Source: Saccharomycopsis fibuligera x Saccharomycopsis cf. fibuligera (Eukaryota; Ascomycota; Saccharomycetes; Ascoideales; Saccharomycopsidaceae). From it: DNA of 64,000 nucleotides. Where the stretch lies: assembly GCA_001936135.1 (NCBI GenBank), contig CP012816.1, positions 1,367,501-1,431,500 on the forward strand, in the 5' to 3' direction. Within the stretch, counting starts at the first letter, position 1, and each line of letters opens with the position of its first letter. Under the pieces are notes generated by a model that was given only the letters and a program-made list of their open reading frames with translations, was not told the DNA's origin and searched no databases. The translations under genes were made by a program, and so were the position numbers. Shown here piece by piece: positions 13,520 to 22,640 of this stretch.

Positions 13520-15463
13520 TGTGAATAATTAATATGATAAAAATCTAGTGTACAAGGTTAATATACAAGTTCAGTGAACAAAAGACAAGGAGGAGGGAAG
13601 AGAAAAAAGCCAAAGGCCAAAAGAGAAGAGAGAAGAGAGAAGAGAGAGAACAGAGGGAAAACAGCGAGGGGAATCAAAGAGCAGCAGCGACGTGAAGCGC
13701 ATATAAATATCTGGTGCTAGGAACGTCTCATTAAAAATCTGCAGCGGGAAAAACCAAGTGCGAAAAATAAAAAATAAAAATAAAAAGGACGCGTAGCGCA
13801 GGCGACGGCACAGGCAGTGGGCTACCGCCATACTGTTGCTGTGCTGTGGCGTACGCCCGCTGCCCGCTGGCTGCTCCTCCCATAGTGAGTATCGCTGTTT
13901 TTCCCACAGTAAGCAGCGGTCCGCCCGCCCTCGCGGGGCTCCTGTGCGCAAGCTTCGTGCTTTTTCTCACTGTTTTCCAGGTCCCAGCCAATTCCGCCCG
14001 TCCTAGTTGAAACGCACTCAAAAAACCAAAAAGCACCGCACTGAGTGAGCAGCGCCAGTTCAGCGCCGGCCACCCAGCTCGAACGTTTTCCATGGTAGCT
14101 AGCAAGAGAAAAAAAGAGGGGGCCAACAGGTGGCTCCACCCCCCAGCTCGGCCCCCTGCTTATTTCCATGGTTGGGCAGAATTTTGTTGGCGAGGCAAAA
14201 TTCCTGACTTGTGCGTTGTAGCTGGAGTGGCAATGATGGAAACTGGGCTGAGATAGTCAAATTGGCAGTTGCCAGTCTTGTAGTGCGCTGCGCTTGGTTG
14301 GTTGTCTTTGATAGCGTGCGTTTGACAGCGATCGATGAAAATCAAAATCACCGCTAGCTGATGCGCTCCAGTAGCACTGAATGTTTCACTATGGGTCTTC
14401 TCATCCTCCCACCTCTGCCTTCGAGAGAGCAAACAAAAGTAATAAAATAGCAATTGAGTGTCGATTGCAGTCGTAAGAGAAAATAAAACTAGAACGAATT
14501 GGAAAAAAAAAAAAAAAAAAATTAGTATGGTCACCATACACACCACTGTGTGTGTGGGGTCCGGGCGCCACTATACGTACGGAAATGTTTTTGTATAGGT
14601 AGCAGTCAAAAAAAAACTGTATGTGTGTTGTTGTGGTAATAGCAGTAGTATCCTATATAGAAGAAAAATATAGAGGGAAAAAACACTATGAGCGGCTGCC
14701 TCTGCCTTTTATTATGGAGGAGGCAATCGCCCGCTTAGCCCATTGCCCTGTTTTTTTTTTCTGTTCCTGCTCTGTTTTGTTGTGTTTTGGCTGCGGCGGG
14801 CGCTTGTTAAGCGCTGTTAACTGCGGGCCGCCGCGAAAAAGTAAACACGGTCCGGCCGGGTAGCGACCTAGCGCCCTACCCGGCCGCATCTGTCCTGCTG
14901 CTTTTGTATACGTGCATGTGTGCGTGGGCCCATTACGGACCAGTGTCTGTGGTTATGTGGCGCTGTCAGCGCACAGGCCGTATTGGTAACCGCTTATGTA
15001 ATTGTGGCTCGCGCGGGTGGCTTGCGCGCGCGGGTGGCTCGCTTGGTGGTGGTCGGGCACGATGGGAGGGAAGGAGGGAAGGAAGGAAGGAAGACGCAGA
15101 CCACGCCAACGGCGGACGCGGGACGATAGAAAAACGTCAAAGCAAAACAAGTCTTGTTCGCAGGGCAGTTGGCGTCACCGCCTGGCGTAGCACAATACGT
15201 AGCACGATGCTCTTCTTTGTTTGGCGTGGCGTCCGCGAGCTCGCCAGCATAGGGGACGTCAGTAGCACCAAAAGCTCGCGGCAGATAGCTATATGTACAA
15301 GCATGCATTTAAACCATTATCGACCGTCAAACATCGCTTCCTATTCTATAGAGTCAGCCATACACGGGAATGAAAATGAAACAAACTTTGGGGGAACAGC
15401 ACAAGCCCGCCGCCCAATAGGCACATGAGCCTGTAGACCTTTCGACGGCCTCCCCGGCCAGAC
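13520..15463. other. Intergenic, GC-rich upstream region of NHP6
   Basis: 1.9 kb with no supported gene. From about 13,800 on, base composition turns GC-rich. It contains an A/G-rich stretch near 13580-13660, an 18-bp A tract near 14502-14520, a CGCGCGGGTGGCTTG-type tandem repeat near 15008-15043 and a GGAA array at 15064-15093. Overlapping open frames on both strands here are expected from GC-rich sequence, which has few stop codons. Confidence 0.6.
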
Positions 15464-15943
15464 CTACTCGTCGCTTCGTAGCGGGAGGCTCTGGTACTGG
15501 GGTAGATTTGCCGGATTTGAATAGTAATGCAGTTGCACATACTGCCCGATTAGCAAGTTTGCCTTGAAGAACTTGCTAACACAACGGTCAATGCACACTG
15601 ACTCGCCTTTGTTCAAGTCTGCTTCGCCGTACTCGTGGGGTATGCACTTGTGCAAGCAACTTTTCATCAAGCTAAAAAAAATGGCGCTGTTAGTATCCAT
15701 CCCGAAGCGAGGGCCCTGCCGAACGAGAAAGCTGGCTGGCGGGAGCCACTGGGTTTCTGGGCCGCCAGCTGGTAGCTAGCTGACGTGCTCAACAGCAGAG
15801 TTTGGAAACCCTGGAAACAAAAATACATACTTTTGCGTAGTCTGAATCTGCGCCGTCATCTGAACTTCCGCAAGCCTCACTTTCTCCTCGTTGACTTCTT
15901 GATTTCCACCGCCGTTTAGGCCGTTGATTGAGAAAAACGACAT
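15464..15943 (-). CDS. TIM12: TIM12 small Tim of the TIM22 complex, one intron
   Basis: Spliced CDS is 15943-15831 joined to 15671-15464, 106 codons. Exon 1 starts MSFFSINGLNGGGNQEV and ends TTQ plus two bases. Exon 2 completes Asn and continues LMKSCLHKCIPHEYGEADLN and KGESVCIDRCVSKFF. The twin CX3C motifs (CLHKC and CIDRC) define small Tim chaperones. CIPHE and the longer C-terminal tail point to Tim12 rather than Tim10 or Tim9; yeast Tim12 is 109 residues with the same CIPHE. Tim12 is the peripheral membrane subunit that docks Tim9-Tim10 with carrier precursors on TIM22 in the intermembrane space. Tim10 is the alternative, less likely. Confidence 0.88.
15672..15830 (-). other. TIM12: Spliceosomal intron in TIM12 (159 nt)
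   Basis: Starts GTATGT (15830-15825), has TACTAAC upstream of a pyrimidine tract and ends TTTTAG at 15672. Joining gives an in-frame small Tim of the expected length. Confidence 0.92.
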
Positions 15944-16555
15944 TTTTGGTATCTGTGGCTCCGGACTTTATCTGCTTGTTTGCGGTAGATAGATGCGCGT
16001 GTAGCTCTTTCGCCTAGCTCCTGGTTTTGTATACGGTATCGCTTCGGAAACGCAGTGTCTTGTACTTTATTCAACTGTTGCGCGGTGCGCGGTGCGTGAT
16101 GCCAAAATATCAGAGTACTCTCAAGACAGCAAAACCTTGCGAGTTGTTGTTGAGGTTGGCGTTCGTCTCTGGCTTTGTTCGACTGAAGGATAGCTGGCAC
16201 CGGGTGCGCTCGATCTATATCCAGATGCAATCGTCTCGTTTTTTTTTTGTTTTTTCGTTTTTTCACATTCTGTTCGAAAGCGGAAGAAATTTTTCATCAT
16301 CGCGAATCTGCATCATTGGCCCGTACCTGTGGTGTACCGCAGCTCAATGTGTGGAGGACTACTACGTGGGCGCAAAGCTACTTGCGCTCCAGCATTACCA
16401 TGCTTATTATGGGCTCTTGTATAATAGGGGGTCTTTTGAGAGAAAAGAAAAGGAAAAAAAAAAAAAGGAAGAAGAAGAGAGAAAGAAAGAAAGAAAGTTG
16501 CCTGCTATAAACACCATTTGCTGAAGCGCCCTGCTGCGAGCCGCGGGCGCCTCTT
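15944..16555. other. Intergenic, TIM12 upstream / ABC gene downstream
   Basis: 612 bp with no supported gene. A purine tract at about 16437-16496 (A/G only on the plus strand) is followed by the stop of the ABC-type gene. Open frames covering the tract encode only K/E/R runs and are not supported. Confidence 0.65.
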
Positions 16556-18169
16556 TTAATTCTTGGCCTCCCCAACTTCATACTCCCCCGGCGCGACCAA
16601 CCTGATAAACTTGTCGCAGCGAGGAACCTCGTCTGCAACGTGCCCAACACACAACACCGTAGATGGCCAGCTGTCGCTTAGCAACCCTTTGCACTTAGCA
16701 ATCAACGCGGCGTCCATGCAACTGAAAGCCTCGTCCAAAATCAACAAGTCCGGGCCCTTGACGATGGCCCTCAAGAACAAGACAAGCTTCTGGTCGCTGA
16801 TGCTCAAGTCGCGGAAAAGGGTTCTCTTGTTGCCCCAGACCTCGTCCTGGAAGCCGAACTCCTCGAGCAAGAGCTCGAGACTCTGGCGCTGGTGCCCGGA
16901 AAGCCTGGTTTTTCTCAACGGGATGAAGTTGCTTGGTCCGGCATTAAAGCCCGTCGTTAGGGCCTCGTACACCGATAGCGAGCCGGGGAAAATCGCGTGG
17001 AGCTCGGGGGAGCTGAACCCTATAGCCTTGTTGGTGTCAAAGTAGTTCAGCTTGCCCACCTGGCGAGGCTCGCCGTCAATCACGATTTGCGGGTTCCATG
17101 ACTGCGGATGCTCGGCCATTATCAAGCTAAGGAGCGTGGTTTTGCCCGAGCCGTTGTTGCCTCTGACGTGCCACTTCTCGCCGTGCTGGACCTCGAAACT
17201 GAGGTCCTTGATGATCTGCTTGCCGCGGTACGCGACCGACACGTTGTCGAACCTGATGTGGGGACTGGCCTTGCTGCGAGGCCCGCTCTTTCTGCCGCCG
17301 TAAAGAACGCCAACCGCCTTGGAGGCAAGCGCGGCAGCAGCAGACTGCTGCTGCGACTGCCGCTGTCTTTCCTGGTGCTTGAGCTCGCCGATGGCGTCTG
17401 CCAAGTCGGCCTTGCGCCCCGCCCTGACCAACCCGTCGTCGTCCACAATGGCGACGTTGGTGACCCAGTCCGGGATGTCGTCTTGACTTCTGAGCCCAAT
17501 AGCCACGTACGGCTGCGGAGCCAAGCGGCCCAAAATGTCGCTGATTGTCGCCGCCGCCCTGGGATCGAGCCCCAAGAACGGATCGTCCACGAGCAACAAC
17601 GTTGGCTGCTGGACGACTGCCTTGGCGAACCGCGCGCGGCGAAGCTGTCCGTTGCTGAGCCCCATGAGCCAGCTGTCTTGCAACTCGGAGAGCTGGAACA
17701 TGCCAAGCACGCTCTGCACCATCTGCGAGTCGACGGCGTCGTTGTTGACGTTGACTAGCTGGCGCGTGACAAACTTGTAGACCGTTTGGTCCAAGTCCTC
17801 CTTGAAGAACTCGTAGCGGGCGCTGAGATGGACCTTGGGCAACCCGAACCCGCTGCTGCCGGCCTGGCCGCTGCTGTTGAAGTTCAAAAAGCTGACCGCC
17901 GACGGCGGGTCAAGGCGGTGCCGGAGCAAGTAGGGATACGTGCGCGATAGCGCCGGCTGGGCAATGTACTGCCCATGGAGCGCTCTGAGGAAGTTGGTCT
18001 TTTGCGCGCCAATGACGGCCCATTTTTCGTTGGGCAGGAGCTCAAAGTGCTTGATAGGATGGCGAAACACTGGGCGCGCAGCGGCCGCGGCGGCGCCCGC
18101 CGCTGCTCGCCCAACGTGATGGAAAACAGCGTCGTGCAAGCGCACCAAGGGGGCCAGAGATGCTGTCAT
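16556..18169 (-). CDS. YDR061W-type soluble tandem ABC ATPase
   Basis: 537 residues, matching yeast YDR061W (539), an uncharacterised ABC-family protein without membrane spans. There are two nucleotide-binding domains. The first has a degenerate Walker A (VIGAQKTNFLRAL, no GxxGxGKT), a good signature (LSNGQLRRARFAKAV) and Walker B LLLVDDPFLGLDP. The second has a canonical Walker A (VRGNNGSGKTTLLSLI) and Walker B with catalytic Glu (LLILDEAFSCMD), but a changed signature (LSISDQKLVLF). One complete composite ATP site, from NBD2 Walker A and NBD1 signature, is therefore expected. An Ala-rich N-terminus precedes NBD1. The gene is GC-rich and uses TTG/CTC leucines in the motifs. Substrate and role are unknown. 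It is divergent from LCB2. Confidence 0.85.
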   Translation of the reverse strand: MTASLAPLVRLHDAVFHHVGRAAAGAAAAAARPVFRHPIKHFELLPNEKWAVIGAQKTNFLRALHGQYIAQPALSRTYPYLLRHRLDPPSAVSFLNFNSSGQAGSSGFGLPKVHLSARYEFFKEDLDQTVYKFVTRQLVNVNNDAVDSQMVQSVLGMFQLSELQDSWLMGLSNGQLRRARFAKAVVQQPTLLLVDDPFLGLDPRAAATISDILGRLAPQPYVAIGLRSQDDIPDWVTNVAIVDDDGLVRAGRKADLADAIGELKHQERQRQSQQQSAAAALASKAVGVLYGGRKSGPRSKASPHIRFDNVSVAYRGKQIIKDLSFEVQHGEKWHVRGNNGSGKTTLLSLIMAEHPQSWNPQIVIDGEPRQVGKLNYFDTNKAIGFSSPELHAIFPGSLSVYEALTTGFNAGPSNFIPLRKTRLSGHQRQSLELLLEEFGFQDEVWGNKRTLFRDLSISDQKLVLFLRAIVKGPDLLILDEAFSCMDAALIAKCKGLLSDSWPSTVLCVGHVADEVPRCDKFIRLVAPGEYEVGEAKN

Positions 18170-18229
18170 TGGTTGGGTTTTGCTGGTGCTTGACGGTTCG
18201 TTCTGTCTCCCAGGCGCTTTGGCGGACTG

Positions 18230-18306
18230 GCTGGCTGGCGGTTGGCCAGTTAGCTGGTTGGCTAGCTAGCTAGCTGGTTAGCTGGTTAGCTAGCTCGCCA
18301 GCCAGC
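18230..18306. repeat. Inverted repeat with GCTA-rich core
   Basis: GCTGGCTGGCG at 18230-18240 is the exact reverse complement of CGCCAGCCAGC at 18296-18306. Between them are direct TTAGCTGG copies and the palindrome GCTAGCTAGCTAGC at 18261-18274. It could extrude as a hairpin; it sits about 60 bp upstream of the ABC gene start. Confidence 0.75.
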
Positions 18307-18666
18307 AGCCGCCGTGGGCTCCGCTGGACTGGCCGGCGGGCTGCCCAGTGTGGACACCGTTTTTCTGCTAGGCGCGCGCTCAGCCGTTACCCGGACACGC
18401 AAACAGCCTGTGCACTGCCTGCTGCTCTCTGCTGCTCTCTGCTGCGCTCTGCTCGAGGGGCGGGCAACCGCCGCCACTGCACCTGACCCTGCTGGGCACG
18501 GCGCCGCGGCGTACTGGCGCTAAGGACAGGGATCGCGTGGACGTCCGGGCTGCAAAGGTGCCGGCTGAGCAAGACGTGAGATTGCACTGGGCATCATTCG
18601 TCTGCCAGCAACAGCGGGCTGCAGCGGCCATGGCCGCCGCTGAGGAGGATCCTACAGCGCGTATAG

Positions 18667-18708
18667 CACGTAGCACGTAGCCCGTAGCCCGTAGCTTGTA
18701 GCTCGTAG
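18667..18708. repeat. 7-bp tandem repeat, six units
   Basis: Units of the form CNNGTAG in exact register: CACGTAG twice, CCCGTAG twice, CTTGTAG, CTCGTAG. Units vary pairwise, suggesting stepwise duplication. Confidence 0.85.
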
Positions 18709-18947
18709 CTCGCTGCTGTGCTGCTGTGCTGTCGTGTTAAGACGGCGTTTGAAATTGCCGCACCAGGGCGCGTGCGTGCTGGTCAGCGCTTAGTCATCGG
18801 GAGCCCTGTTCCCTGCAGTCTTTTCGCTTTTTTGACCGCTTTTTTTTCTTGTTCTTGTTCTTCTTCAGTTCCCCAATCAGTTCGCATCCTCCGGATCACC
18901 ACATCCTCCAAAACAAAAACAAAAAACAAAAAACAAAAAACAGAAAA

Positions 18948-18948
<1 letters not shown>

Positions 18949-18980
<32 letters not shown>
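18949..18980 (+). repeat. Poly(A) tract, 32 bp
   Basis: Pure A run preceded by several AAAAAAC units, about 565 bp upstream of LCB2. Probably a nucleosome-excluding promoter tract. Confidence 0.85.
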
Positions 18981-18981
<1 letters not shown>

Positions 18982-19220
18982 GTCGCCAGACAGACCTAGC
19001 TTCCACACTCTCTCACCGCCTAGCAAACCTTTCTTCAAACGTCTCGTGCCTCCGTGCTGGCGCCCTCTCTCCGTCGCATTTCACAATCCCATCCTCGCGT
19101 CGCTCCCGCTGCTCCCGCTTCCAGGAATATCCGTTTCCTGCCTTGTCGACATCCTTGCCCGCCGCCTCCCGCCAGAGCTGTTCTGCTGCTCAGAGCCAAT
19201 TTACCCAGCTGCTCATCCTT

Positions 19221-19260
19221 GCCCTAGCCTGCCCTAGCCTGCCCTAGCCTGCCCTAGCCT
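19221..19260. repeat. 10-bp tandem repeat, four exact units
   Basis: Four exact copies of GCCCTAGCCT, with decayed half units on each side. Located in the LCB2 upstream or leader region. Confidence 0.9.
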
Positions 19261-19512
19261 TCCCTGGTCTGCGCCCCAGCATCCTTGCCAACCGCTCCTT
19301 GTTTCAGCTTTGCCAGCATCAGTTGCAAGGCCTCCCGCGCTATCGTCGCTATCCAAAACACAATAAAACTGCTGCTTCGTCGGCACTCTCCAACTTGCGC
19401 GCAAGCAAGAGCGAAAACAAAAGCCACACGTCTCCCGTAGGCCTTCCTCTTTTCTAGTCTCTCCTGTCCACAGCAAAAGCAGCACCAGAGACAAAAAAAC
19501 AAAAAACAAAAA

Positions 19513-19542
19513 GACAAAAAGACAAAAAGACAAAAAGACAAA
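19513..19542 (+). repeat. 8-bp GACAAAAA array abutting LCB2 start
   Basis: Three exact GACAAAAA units and a partial fourth end three bases before the LCB2 ATG, within the likely 5' leader. Adenine-rich, unstructured leader sequence of this kind is usual for efficient initiation in yeast. Confidence 0.85.
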
Positions 19543-19545
19543 GTA

Positions 19546-21204
19546 ATGTTTGCGGACACCAAGAACAACTACACGCTCGAGTTGCCGAAATACGTCCCGA
19601 ATGAAGGCCTCTCCCAGGAGGAGCAGCGCGAAAAGGAGTTCGGCTCGTTGGAGTCGGACCAGTACTTGTACGTGTCCCAGTATCCCAAGGACACTCCCTA
19701 CGTGGTCGAGAAGCTAGAGGAGCCGTCCTACTTGATCATCATAATAACGTACTTGAACTACTTGATTTTGATTGTCGTCGGCAACTTCAAGGACTTCTTT
19801 GGCATGCACTTCTCGCGCAAAGACTTCGAAGACGTGCTCGAAAAAGACGGCTATGCCCCGTACTACAGCCGCTTGGAGTCGTTCTACGTGCGCCGCTTGA
19901 AGAGAAAAATCGACGACAACTTCTCCATCCCAACCACAGGCGTCCCGGGAAGATACATCACCTGCTACGACAGACACTCCGACGACTACAACGAGACCTT
20001 GAAGTACACCGGCAAGGTCACCAACTGCTTGAACTTGGCGAGCTACAACTACCTCGGTTTTGCCCAATCCGTCGGGGTCTGCACCGACTATGCTTTGGAG
20101 GTCTTGGACAAGTACGGCACCTCTGGCCACGGGCCAAAAGCCCACATCGGCACCACTAGTTTGCATGCGGACGTCGAAAAGCTCATCGCTAAGTTTGTCG
20201 GCAAAGATGACTCCATCATCTTCTCCCAGGGTTTCTCCACAAATTCCAACTTTTTCTCCTCCTTTGTTGACTCTGAGTGCTTGGTGATTTCCGACGAGTT
20301 GAACCATTCCTCCATCAGAACGGGGCTCAGACTCTCCGGCGTGAACATCAAGATCTTCCGCCACAACGACACCGCCAACTTGGAGAAAGTTATCCGACAC
20401 AACATTGCCCAAGGACAGCCAAGAACCCGCAAGCCATGGAAGAAGATTCTCGTCTGTGTGGAAGGCCTTTACTCAATGGAAGGTACCATGTGCGCTTTGC
20501 CTCAGATCGTCGCCTTGAAGGAAAAGTACGGCTTTTACCTCTTTGTCGACGAAGCCCACTCTGTCGGCGCTATGGGTCCAAACGGCAGAGGCGTGTGCGA
20601 CTACTTCAACATCGATCCTGCCAAGATCGATATCCTCATGGGAACATTGACCAAGTCTTTTGGTGCCGCTGGCGGCTACGTTGCCGCTGACCAAAACATC
20701 ATCGATAGACTCAAGTTGGACAACATCAACAACAACTACGCCGAAACCATTTCCCCCATTGTCTGTGCCCAAATCATCACTTCTTTGAAAATCATCTGTG
20801 GCGAATTGAACCCCGGCGAGGGTATCGAGCGGATCCAACGTATTGCCTTCAACTCAAGATACTTGAGAGCAGGCTTGCGTAAATTGGGCTTCATTGCCTA
20901 CGGTATGGAAGACTCCCCTGTGATTCCAGTGCTCTTGTACGTGCCAAACAAATTGCCGGCTGTCGCTAGAGCATTGTACAAGAGAGGCATTGCCGTCGTG
21001 ATTGTTGGGTATCCGGCAACGCCAATCATCAGCAGTAGATTGCGTATCTGTGTTTCTGCGTCATTGACTAAAAGCGATTTGGACAAAGTCTTGAGAGAGT
21101 TCGACTTCATTGGGGATAAATTGTACTTCAAATATGCCAGAGGAAAGCAAATCAAGGAACCATTTCCTGACAAGCCGCTTGCTCAGTTGACTGAGTTCGA
21201 ATAA
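19546..21204 (+). CDS. LCB2: LCB2 serine palmitoyltransferase subunit 2
   Basis: 552 residues; yeast Lcb2 is 561. The N-terminal membrane segment is at about 64-85 (YLIIIITYLNYLILIVVGNF). The fold-type I aminotransferase core includes LNLASYNYLGFAQSVG, YGTSGHGPKAHIGTTSLHAD, VDEAHSVGAMGPNGRGVCDY and the PLP-binding GTLTKSFGAAGGYVA, with the Schiff-base lysine at residue 370 (nt 20653). It condenses palmitoyl-CoA with serine, the first step of sphingolipid synthesis, as a heterodimer with Lcb1 in the ER. Reading every codon I found no in-frame CTG. The first two-thirds use mostly C/G-ending codons and the last third is nearer to the rest of the window. Confidence 0.97.
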   Translation: MFADTKNNYTLELPKYVPNEGLSQEEQREKEFGSLESDQYLYVSQYPKDTPYVVEKLEEPSYLIIIITYLNYLILIVVGNFKDFFGMHFSRKDFEDVLEKDGYAPYYSRLESFYVRRLKRKIDDNFSIPTTGVPGRYITCYDRHSDDYNETLKYTGKVTNCLNLASYNYLGFAQSVGVCTDYALEVLDKYGTSGHGPKAHIGTTSLHADVEKLIAKFVGKDDSIIFSQGFSTNSNFFSSFVDSECLVISDELNHSSIRTGLRLSGVNIKIFRHNDTANLEKVIRHNIAQGQPRTRKPWKKILVCVEGLYSMEGTMCALPQIVALKEKYGFYLFVDEAHSVGAMGPNGRGVCDYFNIDPAKIDILMGTLTKSFGAAGGYVAADQNIIDRLKLDNINNNYAETISPIVCAQIITSLKIICGELNPGEGIERIQRIAFNSRYLRAGLRKLGFIAYGMEDSPVIPVLLYVPNKLPAVARALYKRGIAVVIVGYPATPIISSRLRICVSASLTKSDLDKVLREFDFIGDKLYFKYARGKQIKEPFPDKPLAQLTEFE

Positions 21205-22640
21205 TAGAGTACACAGTACTCTACAACACGACCAATATAGCTGCTGTTTGAGCTTACTTACTCGCACGCATGCTTGCTTGCTTGCTTGCTCATATGCGTC
21301 TGCGTGGTGCATATGCCGATGATGATTACTATAAATCCCTACTCTGGTGACTCGTTACTGCGTTTCTGATATTCGCCTCCCTTTTTGCTCAATTTCTTGT
21401 TTTTCTCATTGTTGTTTTTTTTTTTTTTTTTTTTTTTGTTTTGTTTTGTTTTTTCTCTCCATTCATAAACAGAGATAATTGACACTTATCATTCACCTTT
21501 TGTCTTTCATCATTAATCTTATAATCGTTATACTCTAAGCTAATCTAATCTTTACATTCTCTAATTATGTTTCGTTTTATTCTAATTTAATTCAATTTTA
21601 TAATCTAATAATTTAATTTACCACCTCACCAATACTACGTACACACATCTTTGCCAATCAGTTTCCATTGAACAACTTTTGCCATTTTGCTAATCTTTTC
21701 CGCCCTTCTCAAGTCCCGGCTTCCTTTGGCAGTTTGCTCTAGTTCTTACAGTTTCCTAAATATGTTCGCAATACATCATAGTTTCCACCTGTGGTTTGCA
21801 TGCACACACGCGCACACGCCTGCCTTTTCTTCTCCGGCATTTATACGCTAGCGTACTTCCAGCCAAGATTTGCACCTCGCATGGCACCAGCACCAATGCT
21901 AAAATTCATTAGGTATCATGCGACGAAATAGGAAAAAAGGAAGGAGACGCTATGGCCAGATTCAGGTCTAGGAGGACTTGGAGTTACTCAACGAATGTCG
22001 GCGCAACAAGCCAAAATGGACAAGTGACGAGGAGCGGTACGTATTTGATTGATCAAAATAAACTTCTATCATTTAGTTTAAGTAGGTAAGCAAAAAATTT
22101 AGATGAGGTGGCGGCGTGGCGAGTGTATATATGGGTTGGAGCCAGCATCCAACATAAAACAACAAAAACAACAACAACAAAAAAAAAAAAAAAAAAAAGA
22201 AAATAAAGAGAGAAAAAAAAGGCAAATATTATGGAAAAGGTAACTCTGGATAAAAAAACAAGCCTAAGATAAGCGCAAGAAAATTGTAGAATAGATAACA
22301 AAAAAGAACATATATGGTCGGACAAAAACAAGCGAATGGTACTGATGGTACTGATGTTGGGGTTGTGGTTGCAGTTGCAGTCAACCTTTTGGTTTGCAAA
22401 AGCCCCTATATTTCACACACATGTAAACCAAGGCCATAAAATTTCCCAAAAAAAAAGGTCCTGTTACTGTGCTAAAAACTGGGTGATGAAGCTGAATGGA
22501 TTTGATTAGGTAGTAGCTGGTTCTGTATTCTGACCGCGCGTTGATTGATGATAACTGTGATGGTATATTACTGAAAATATTGTAAAATGATTAATAAAAC
22601 ATAACAAGGAAATGAAGGCAAAGTTTGGAAAAAAAAGTCA
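21205..22640. other. Intergenic between convergent LCB2 and transporter
   Basis: 1.4 kb. Contains a T tract at 21415-21437, a GCTT tetramer run near 21269-21288, a (CA)-type stretch near 21803-21815 and an A tract near 22180-22198. Both flanking genes end here, so UTRs are expected. No gene is seen. Confidence 0.65.

Larger units (their letters stand above)
18170..19545. promoter_or_regulatory. Divergent GC-rich promoter region, ABC gene / LCB2
   Basis: 1.4 kb, strongly GC-rich on its left and A-tract-rich on its right. It contains at least four separate short tandem-repeat blocks (listed individually) and an A tract of 32 at 18949-18980. No gene is supported on either strand. Confidence 0.65.

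Noticed and set aside
14904-15428. Long plus-strand open frame of 174 codons in GC-rich sequence
   Set aside because: GC-rich DNA lacks stop codons; composition (Arg/Gly runs) and overlapping frames on both strands indicate chance.
19714-20412. Minus-strand 232-codon frame opposite LCB2
   Set aside because: Antisense shadow of a strongly biased coding gene.
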